DNA from: an uncultured bacterium
GTDB lineage: Bacteria; Cyanobacteriota; Vampirovibrionia; Gastranaerophilales; Gastranaerophilaceae
DNA: 5,875 bases
Direction of reading: 5' to 3'
Assembly: GCA_900554095.1 (NCBI GenBank)
Contig: USGC01000111.1
Coordinates: 1 to 5,875 of the forward strand
Part shown: positions 1-5,875 of the stretch, one piece after another
Layout: each line of letters begins with the position of its first letter
Numbering within the stretch: the stretch's first letter is position 1
Position numbers and translations under genes: made by a program
The notes under the pieces: model-generated
What the model saw: the letters and a program-made list of their open reading frames with translations, nothing else
What the model was told of the DNA's origin: nothing
The model's database searches: none

Positions 1-889
<889 letters not shown>

Positions 890-914
890 TGTATTATATC
901 TGCATATTTATTTT

Positions 915-1784
915 ATGGAAGATATAATGCAAGTATTAATTGAAAAAGAATTGAACTCTACCGATAAGATTCTTAAACCCGACTTTAATTCCAAAACCGG
1001 ACGCGAACTTTTGGCGTTTTACCTTCAGGCGAAATTCAGACAAATTTTAGCTTTTGACAAAAGGTGCAATTCAGGTGTTTTTAACGATGTAAATCCTAAT
1101 TTTATAAATAGATTTTCAAAACGTTTGATTAATAATCCTAAAAAGCGCATGCTTATAGGAATTACAGGCGAATCGGCATGCGGCAAATCCACGGTGTGCA
1201 GTATTATAAAAAGTGTAATTGAAAGATTATCAATGCCGGTTACAGTCTTAAGTACCGATAATTATTTCAATGATATTTCAAAACTTATAAAAGAGTACGG
1301 TTCGTTTGATAAACTTAGAGACAGCGGATATGACGTAGATGCCCCTGAAAGTTTTCAGCTTGATGTTTTGAGTGAAGATTTGAAAAAGCTTTCTTTTGGA
1401 GAAGATATTACTGCTCCGATGTATTTGCCTAATGGCACTGGTGTTTCAATATCTAATGCTCAGGAGGTGAAATCAGAAAAAATTATTGTCGTTGAGGGCA
1501 TTGCAACAATGTATAAAGATGTAAGAGATATTTTCGACATAAAAATTTACATTGAAGCTGATAACAATATTAGAAAAAATCGTTTTATGACTCGCGCATG
1601 CGATGAACGTAATCAGAGCCTCGAAAATGCCATGAAACACTGGGATTATATAGCTGAAGCAGGAGAGAAGTACGTTAAGCCGTTTAGAAAAGAAGCAGAT
1701 TTAGTTGTAAATGGAAATGCAGATTTGCATTATTTTGCTCAAATCCTTGAGTATATATACACTGTAACTAATAATTTTCAATAA
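915..1784 (+). CDS. P-loop kinase, uridine kinase/phosphoribulokinase family
   Basis: Probable cytosolic small-molecule kinase. The core begins near residue 79. It has a Walker A loop GESACGKS (85-92), a DNY motif (115-117) where the family has its substrate-side Asp and aromatic residue, and a DAPESFQLD stretch (142-150) resembling the DHPDAFD segment of uridine kinases. VVEG (192-195), an Arg-containing lid region near 220-232 and a terminal EKYVKPFRKEADLVV (251-265) complete the fold. Uridine kinases are usually about 210 residues; this protein has 289, the surplus being a roughly 78-residue N-terminal extension I do not recognise. The GESACGKST loop and the YLPNGTG segment look closer to phosphoribulokinase (GDSGCGKST, NHETG), so the substrate (uridine/cytidine or another sugar compound) is uncertain. 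The ATG at 915 has no ribosome site; the ATG at 927, preceded by GGAAG at 917-921, may be the real start. It is divergent from atpD and separated from the secretion genes by 201 bp. Confidence 0.85.
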   Translation: MEDIMQVLIEKELNSTDKILKPDFNSKTGRELLAFYLQAKFRQILAFDKRCNSGVFNDVNPNFINRFSKRLINNPKKRMLIGITGESACGKSTVCSIIKSVIERLSMPVTVLSTDNYFNDISKLIKEYGSFDKLRDSGYDVDAPESFQLDVLSEDLKKLSFGEDITAPMYLPNGTGVSISNAQEVKSEKIIVVEGIATMYKDVRDIFDIKIYIEADNNIRKNRFMTRACDERNQSLENAMKHWDYIAEAGEKYVKPFRKEADLVVNGNADLHYFAQILEYIYTVTNNFQ

Positions 1785-1817
1785 TTTTTGTTATAAAGCT
1801 TAACAATTTGACGTTTT

Positions 1818-1846
1818 TTGCCATCATAATAAAAGTATGATAAAAT
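1818..1846 (+). promoter_or_regulatory. Candidate extended -10 promoter of the secretion operon
   Basis: A -35 box TTGCCA (1818-1823, five of six consensus bases) is followed by a 17-nt spacer and the -10 box TAAAAT (1841-1846, five of six). A TGA triplet immediately upstream of the -10 (1838-1840) fits the extended TGn element. Spacing is optimal. ATCATA at 1823-1828 and TATGAT at 1836-1841 form an inverted repeat with a 7-nt gap across the spacer, placed where a repressor could block polymerase. The start site near 1853 is inferred. Confidence 0.55.
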
Positions 1847-1944
1847 ATATATTATGTATTATCTTGTTCGTTATAAAGAAGAGGTTTTTTGAATTAAATA
1901 CATTAAATAACTGATACGATAATTCATATATTTTTATATAATTT

Positions 1945-1956
1945 ATTTGTACAAAT
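1945..1956. repeat. 12-bp palindrome upstream of the secretion operon
   Basis: ATTTGTACAAAT is a perfect palindrome lying one base before TATAAT (1958-1963) and about 30 nt upstream of the GTG start. It could be an operator next to a second, weak promoter that has no good -35 box. Palindromes of this size are expected by chance in AT-rich DNA, so support is modest. Confidence 0.3.
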
Positions 1957-1976
1957 CTATAATTAAATAAGTAAAT

Positions 1977-1982
1977 AGGTGG
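1977..1982 (+). promoter_or_regulatory. Ribosome binding site deciding the GTG start
   Basis: AGGTGG sits just upstream of the GTG at 1986. Pairing through AGGT (1977-1980) leaves 5 nt to the start codon. An in-frame TAA at 1968-1970 excludes any earlier start, and the next in-frame ATG is about 100 codons in, beyond the membrane segment, so GTG is the only sensible initiator. Confidence 0.6.
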
Positions 1983-1985
1983 CAA

Positions 1986-2735
1986 GTGATTAATATTTTA
2001 AACACAATATCAGAGAAATTTGGAAAAGTTAAAGAACAGTATGGAAGTAAAAAAGTTGGAATATTTATTGCAGCAATATTCTTTGTGGTAGTTACCTTTA
2101 CGGCAGCGGGCTGCGGTTCTGGAACCGGGGGGGATGTTGCAGAAAATACTGATACAGCGCCTGTAGAAGATAGCGTTCAAGCTGCACCAGAAGATGGCAC
2201 AGCTAAGATTGCGCAAGACGGCGCAGAACCGGCGCCTCCAGAGGCAGCAGCAATTCCGGCGGACGATAGTGTTGAAGTTATTGCAAATAAAAATGAAAAA
2301 ATGGTAGCACTTTCTGTTGAAGATGCAGGAAGGGCAAATCCTTTTGTTCCATATGGAGAAAATACAGGTATTGAAAATTCTCAAAAGCTTACGGATTTAC
2401 AAGTCCAAAAGCTTAAATATGATTTGATAGATCCGCCTCAGCAAGCTGTTGCGGATGCTGATGCCCAAAAGGTTCTTACAACCAAGGTTTCAGGCATAAT
2501 GTACGACAAACAAAATCCATCAGCTATTTTAAATATAGAAAGTTCAGACTATCTCGTTCGTTCAGGTGATGTTGTGAATGGTTATAAGGTGCTTTCTATA
2601 TCTCCTCAGACAGTAACAGTTCAGCTTGGCGCAAATGTTTACAAAGCCGGAGTTGGAGAGTTGTTAGCAACGGACGGATTACAATATAACACCATTTCAA
2701 ATTTAGATAAAAAATTCGGTGGAAGCAAAAAATAA
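1986..2735 (+). CDS. GspC/PilP-like connector protein of a T2SS/T4P machine
   Basis: Probable inner-membrane-anchored periplasmic protein that links the inner-membrane platform to the secretin. Residues 1-23 form a charged N-terminus and 24-41 a hydrophobic segment. This ends in A-A-G-C with Cys43, so the protein is either a lipoprotein (as PilP is) or a bitopic membrane protein (as GspC is). Residues 44-97 are an Ala/Pro/Glu/Asp-rich linker. GRANPFVPYG (115-124) matches the R-D-P-F element that precedes the homology region of PilP/GspC. Residues 163-226 fit that small beta domain: VSGIMYDKQNPSAIL, then VRSGDVVNGYKVLSI and a closing VYKAGVGE. In both families this region contacts the N0 domain of the secretin, encoded by the next gene 21 bp downstream. 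Translation starts at GTG. Seven G in a row at 2127-2133 could be slippage-prone. Family confidence is good; the C-versus-P choice is open. Confidence 0.8.
   Translation: MINILNTISEKFGKVKEQYGSKKVGIFIAAIFFVVVTFTAAGCGSGTGGDVAENTDTAPVEDSVQAAPEDGTAKIAQDGAEPAPPEAAAIPADDSVEVIANKNEKMVALSVEDAGRANPFVPYGENTGIENSQKLTDLQVQKLKYDLIDPPQQAVADADAQKVLTTKVSGIMYDKQNPSAILNIESSDYLVRSGDVVNGYKVLSISPQTVTVQLGANVYKAGVGELLATDGLQYNTISNLDKKFGGSKK
2127..2133 (+). repeat. G7 homopolymer within the connector gene
   Basis: Seven consecutive G encode parts of Gly48, Gly49 and Asp50, five codons after the putative lipobox Cys43. It stands out in an AT-rich window. Gain of one G gives TGA six codons after the GGA that replaces Asp50; loss of one G gives TAG after about ten altered codons. 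Confidence 0.9.
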
Positions 2736-2746
2736 ATTAAATAAGC

Positions 2747-2751
2747 AGGAG
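2747..2751 (+). promoter_or_regulatory. Ribosome binding site of the secretin gene
   Basis: AGGAG lies 5 nt before the ATG at 2757, inside the 21-bp gap after the connector gene. It confirms the start that gives a complete signal peptide. Confidence 0.85.
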
Positions 2752-2756
2752 CAGAT

Positions 2757-4703
2757 ATGAAAAATACAGTTACAAAGAAAATTTTAGCAGGTGCAATGTT
2801 ATTCACATTCGCATTTTCAAACACTCTAACAGCAGTGTTTGCCGCTTCAATCGGCGACTATTTAGGCGCTGACGTAAGCGGAACCCTTCTTGCACAAGAA
2901 TTACAAGGGATTAGAGGTTTATCAAATCCTACGCCGGTTACCCCTGATGTTTTCACCGGTGTATCTTCTCAAACTCAGGCCGCAGATGATAAATTCTATT
3001 CGCCAACAGTAACAATTCCTTTAAAAGGCGAAAGCTCTCTTACAACAAAAACAATGCCTATAACATTAAGCCTGAGAGATTCTGATGTTAAGCAAGTTTT
3101 GAGAATGTTTGCTGACAAAGCCGGCTTAAACATAATTTTTGAAAATGGTGTGGCTGGGACTGTAACTATGGATTTGGTTGATGTTCCGCTTAATTCAGCG
3201 TTTGAAATGATTATGGAAATGAATGAACTGTATTATTTAATAGATAATAACACATTGATTGTCTATTCCGACCCCGGAAAAACAACAATCAATATGAAAA
3301 AAATGATTGCAATTCCTGTAAAATATATTGACGCAATGCCAATGGCAAGCTTTTTAAATAAAAATATTTTCGGATTGAAAAAGCCAGGATTATCAAACAC
3401 TTTAGTTGCAACGACTAACCCAAGAAAAAATGAAGTATTGATTTTTGGAACAGAAAATGACGCGGCTATTGCAAGAAAAATTATTGAACAATTCGATACA
3501 AAACCGGAATTTAAAACATATAAAGTTAACCACGTAACTCCGGATGTAATGGCAGATATGCTTTGTACACAGCTTTTACCGACAATTATTGACGTTGATT
3601 CAAGCAAAAAATCGGATATAGGCCAAATAACTGGTGCCGCAGCAGATTCTTCCGGCAGCAGCCTCTCTATCGGCGGCGGAACAATCGCATGCGGTTATAC
3701 TTCCAGTATGAATGCAACAAACTCATCTTCAAGCGGTAGTGTTGAATTTTCTTCATTACCACTGCTTGCGCTTGAGATTTCATATTCTCCGGGGCTTGGT
3801 ACTGTTAATGTAATGGGTGCTACTCCTCACCAAATCTCATTAATTGAAGATTTCATCAAACAAAACGATAAAAAAGAACCTCAAGCTTACCTTGAAGTCT
3901 CTATCATTGAAGTAAGCGAAAGCGGATCCAAAACCATGGAAAATTCATGGCAAGTATGGAGCAAATACTTCTCTGCTACATTCTCAAATGGAACAACTGC
4001 AACAAACCCATTGTATCCGATATTCTTCAAGGGTGATAGCTACTCTGTAGTCGATATGACAGGCGATGAACCGGAAATTAAATATACAGTACAGAAATTC
4101 AGCGGAACTCCAACAATTACTTATGCTATCAATTACTTGCTTGAAAACGGCAAAGCAAGAGTTGTTGCCAACCCGCGTATCTTGGTAACTAACGGACAAG
4201 AGTCAACTATAGACTTGACTTCTGACTACGTTAAATCTGTTACATCACAAGTAATTTCCGGCGTAACTTCAGGCGCGGCACAAAGAGATTACGATATTGC
4301 AGACGATAACGGTATAAAAGTTGCACTGACGGCATTCATCAGTCCTGACGGTTATGTAACTCTTAACATCAAACCTGAATATGCAACCATCAAAGAACAA
4401 ATCTATTCTCCTACTGAAGACTCTCAAACACCGGATTTGGCAGCGACTTTGCTTCAAAGAAGAAACTTAGATTTAAAAAATGTAAGAATAAAAGACGGTG
4501 AAACACTCGTAATCGGCGGTATGCTTAGAGATGATGAAACCAAATCTGTTAAGAAAATTCCTTTCTTAGGCGATATTCCGTACATTGGTGCAATGTTTAG
4601 AAGTACAAGTACCAAAAAATCTAAAGAAGAAATGGTTATAATGATTACTCCAAAAATCATCACCGATAACGAAGATGCTATCAGCGGACAGGAAACTTTA
4701 TAA
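2757..4703 (+). CDS. Secretin, GspD/PilQ family outer-membrane channel
   Basis: Outer-membrane secretin that forms the multimeric gated pore for secreted proteins or a pilus. A Sec signal peptide occupies residues 1 to about 29 or 30 (Lys7-Lys8, hydrophobic core, cleavage near VFAA). The mature protein starts with a short linker and then an N0/STN domain (about 101-171). An N1-like domain follows (183-250), then an N2/N3-like region (252-370) interrupted by a Ser/Gly-rich insert (about 282-335), then the secretin core (about 376-634). The core shows VVANPRILVTNGQESTI at 469-485, a likely gate region near 493-510, and the signature VIGGMLRDDE...KKIPFLGDIPYIGAMFR ending at 615, followed by the EEMVIMITPKII strand. 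I see no AMIN domain and almost nothing after the core, so there is no obvious pilotin-binding S-domain. At 648 residues it is normal in length. The only cysteines are Cys270 and Cys312. Family assignment is certain; T2SS versus pilus is not. Confidence 0.95.
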   Translation: MKNTVTKKILAGAMLFTFAFSNTLTAVFAASIGDYLGADVSGTLLAQELQGIRGLSNPTPVTPDVFTGVSSQTQAADDKFYSPTVTIPLKGESSLTTKTMPITLSLRDSDVKQVLRMFADKAGLNIIFENGVAGTVTMDLVDVPLNSAFEMIMEMNELYYLIDNNTLIVYSDPGKTTINMKKMIAIPVKYIDAMPMASFLNKNIFGLKKPGLSNTLVATTNPRKNEVLIFGTENDAAIARKIIEQFDTKPEFKTYKVNHVTPDVMADMLCTQLLPTIIDVDSSKKSDIGQITGAAADSSGSSLSIGGGTIACGYTSSMNATNSSSSGSVEFSSLPLLALEISYSPGLGTVNVMGATPHQISLIEDFIKQNDKKEPQAYLEVSIIEVSESGSKTMENSWQVWSKYFSATFSNGTTATNPLYPIFFKGDSYSVVDMTGDEPEIKYTVQKFSGTPTITYAINYLLENGKARVVANPRILVTNGQESTIDLTSDYVKSVTSQVISGVTSGAAQRDYDIADDNGIKVALTAFISPDGYVTLNIKPEYATIKEQIYSPTEDSQTPDLAATLLQRRNLDLKNVRIKDGETLVIGGMLRDDETKSVKKIPFLGDIPYIGAMFRSTSTKKSKEEMVIMITPKIITDNEDAISGQETL

Positions 4704-4712
4704 AGAACATTT

Positions 4713-5875
4713 ATGAACGAAGTATTAAACAGGTTAAAAAACAGTGTCAATAAACAGATACTGAATAAAGTAAACAGTACACTATTGGAGCAATTTAATT
4801 TTGTTCCAATTAGTGTTAAAGATAAATTCCTGTTTGTAGCTATAAATTCTCAATCTGATAAAGATACTATTAATCAAAAACTTAAAGCGATATTTCCTTT
4901 TCAAATTAAGTTTATTCAAGTAGCAGACGATGATTTAATACAGCTAATAAACAGCCTTAAACCTTTGATGGGTGTTGCTGCGTCTGCAAATACACCACCC
5001 GAAAGTAATGCAAAACTCGGTGAATTGTTAATTCAAAAAGGTTATATCTCAGACCTGCAATTGCTTCAGGCGCTTGCAGAAAGTAAGCGTTTGAAGATGC
5101 CGATTGGGTCTACTCTTTTCAAATTAGGCTTTATAACTTTGCCGCAATTGAAAGAAATTTTGCATTTGCAAACTGGCTACGATTTAGTCAGCAACGAGCA
5201 GCTTGCCAAACAGGAAAAATTTGTCAATATATTACCTGAAGACTTCATAAAAACAAATAAAGTTATACCGATATCTTCTGACGGTAAAACATTATTGCTC
5301 GGTGTTGTTACTCCGGTAAAACCAGATGTTTTAAAAGAAATCATCTATTTAACCGGACAAAATCCGAAACAATTACTGATGACGCATTATGAGTTTCAAA
5401 ACTCATTAGATACATTCTTCTCAGAGCAAAAGCGTGAAACGGAAAAGATTATCCAAAAAATCGAAGAAGAATCAGCAGAAATTGAACAAGAAGAAACTCT
5501 TTGGGAACAAGTAGACAGTGAACTTCAAGATTCAACGGGCTCGATTGCAAAATTCGTAAACCAAATTATTACAAACGCAATTGACAATAAGGTTTCTGAT
5601 ATTCACATAGAGCCGCGTTTAAATGGATACATAGTTCGTTACCGTAAAGACGGCATGCTCCAAAAAGTCCTTGATATTCCGTTAAAAGTCGAACAGTCAG
5701 TCATTGCACGTTTCAAGGTATTGTCCAGAATGAACATTGCAGAACACAGAAGACCTCAGGATGGTACTTTTTCTATAAAATACAAAGACGGTTCATACGA
5801 CTTCCGTATAAACACTCTTCCAGTAGCAGGCAAAGAAAAGGTGTGTATCCGTGTTCTTGCACCTGCCGTAAGTTT
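4713..5875 (+). CDS. GspE/PilB-family assembly ATPase, 5' part (cut by right edge)
   Basis: Cytoplasmic hexameric ATPase that powers pseudopilus or pilus assembly. The visible 387 codons include a two-motif helical region of MshEN/T2SSE N-terminal type (101-153) followed by its alpha/beta partner (about 169-235). An acidic, probably helical linker follows (237-270), then the start of the motor: SDIHIEP (295-301), VRYRKDG (308-314), the AEHRRPQDG element (343-351) and KEKVCIRVL (374-382). These are hallmarks of the PAS-like N2 domain of type II/IV secretion ATPases. Walker A, Asp box, Walker B and any tetracysteine zinc site lie beyond the window. An additional alpha/beta unit at 28-80 resembles the one at 182-235. 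The ATG lies 9 nt after the secretin stop with no clear ribosome site, suggesting translational coupling. The visible N-terminal half does not by itself separate GspE from PilB; its place directly after a C-D gene pair favours GspE naming. Confidence 0.93.
   Translation, partial: MNEVLNRLKNSVNKQILNKVNSTLLEQFNFVPISVKDKFLFVAINSQSDKDTINQKLKAIFPFQIKFIQVADDDLIQLINSLKPLMGVAASANTPPESNAKLGELLIQKGYISDLQLLQALAESKRLKMPIGSTLFKLGFITLPQLKEILHLQTGYDLVSNEQLAKQEKFVNILPEDFIKTNKVIPISSDGKTLLLGVVTPVKPDVLKEIIYLTGQNPKQLLMTHYEFQNSLDTFFSEQKRETEKIIQKIEEESAEIEQEETLWEQVDSELQDSTGSIAKFVNQIITNAIDNKVSDIHIEPRLNGYIVRYRKDGMLQKVLDIPLKVEQSVIARFKVLSRMNIAEHRRPQDGTFSIKYKDGSYDFRINTLPVAGKEKVCIRVLAPAVS

Larger units (their letters stand above)
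1785..1985 (+). other. AT-rich intergenic region and leader of the secretion operon
   Basis: This gap separates the kinase from the secretion genes and is very rich in A and T. It holds an extended -10 promoter candidate (1818-1846) with an internal inverted repeat, a 12-bp palindrome (1945-1956) next to a TATAAT (1958-1963), and three copies of ATTAAATA (1893-1900, 1902-1909, 1962-1969). If transcription starts near 1853 the untranslated leader is about 130 nt. I recognise no riboswitch, tRNA or convincing intrinsic terminator for the kinase. Confidence 0.6.

Noticed and set aside
1461..1469. CAGGAGGTG, a perfect Shine-Dalgarno-like sequence inside the kinase gene.
   Set aside because: No start codon with a sustained reading frame follows at suitable spacing, and the surrounding frame encodes conserved kinase sequence.
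1788..1819. Possible terminator after the kinase: TTGTTA/TAACAA stem with a T run at 1814-1819.
   Set aside because: The stem is 6 bp with little G:C, and the T run starts 7 nt after the stem rather than adjoining it.
1837..1914. Small hydrophobic ORF of 25 codons (ATG at 1837, TGA at 1912-1914), membrane-peptide-like, in the leader region.
   Set aside because: It has no ribosome site, its start codon falls inside the predicted extended -10 element, and AT-rich DNA readily encodes Ile/Leu/Phe-rich peptides by chance.
2140..2280. GC-rich patch in the connector gene as a sign of recent transfer.
   Set aside because: It is explained by the Ala/Pro/Glu-rich linker, whose codons are GC-rich; the flanking parts of the same gene match the rest of the window.
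4454..4750. Minus-strand reading frame opposite the end of the secretin gene.
   Set aside because: It is a shadow of the conserved secretin core; its hydrophobicity reflects the complement of that coding sequence.

Overview
The window looks like chromosomal DNA from an AT-rich diderm bacterium. A secretin gene implies an outer membrane. Genes are compact, and an F1 beta-subunit gene starts from its own promoter instead of following upstream atp genes. A separate beta(-epsilon) unit is the cyanobacterial arrangement, and the beta N-terminus reads cyanobacterial-like. Together with the low GC, this makes a non-photosynthetic cyanobacterial relative (Gastranaerophilales/Vampirovibrionia) my best guess, but it is only an inference from gene content; no rRNA or other phylogenetic marker beyond AtpD is visible.

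Layout: (1) 1-746, minus strand: the 5' part of atpD, running off the left edge. (2) 747-914: a divergent intergenic region with a good promoter for atpD, a weaker one for the rightward gene, a 14-bp block shared by both promoters in mirror image, and a perfect 17-bp inverted repeat between them. (3) 915-1784, plus: a P-loop kinase of the uridine kinase/phosphoribulokinase family with an unusual N-terminal extension. (4) 1785-1985: a very AT-rich intergenic region with an extended -10 promoter candidate and an AT-rich leader. (5) 1986-5875, plus: three closely packed genes encoding a GspC/PilP-like periplasmic connector, a GspD/PilQ-like secretin, and a GspE/PilB-like assembly ATPase cut by the right edge.

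The last three genes form the envelope-spanning axis of a type II secretion or type IV pilus machine: a cytoplasmic motor (E), an inner-membrane connector (C/P) and an outer-membrane pore (D/Q). The order C-D-E is the head of a classical type II secretion operon, and no pilM/N/O-like gene precedes them, yet the connector has a possible lipobox as PilP does. The family assignments are solid; T2SS versus T4P is not settled from this window.

The points most worth checking are a G7 tract in the connector gene just after the lipobox, where any +/-1 slip truncates the protein; a degenerate MshEN-type (c-di-GMP-binding fold) region in the ATPase; a Ser/Gly insert flanked by the only two cysteines of the secretin; and the mirrored divergent promoters. 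I see no mobile element, CRISPR array, tRNA or rRNA, and no clearly novel system.
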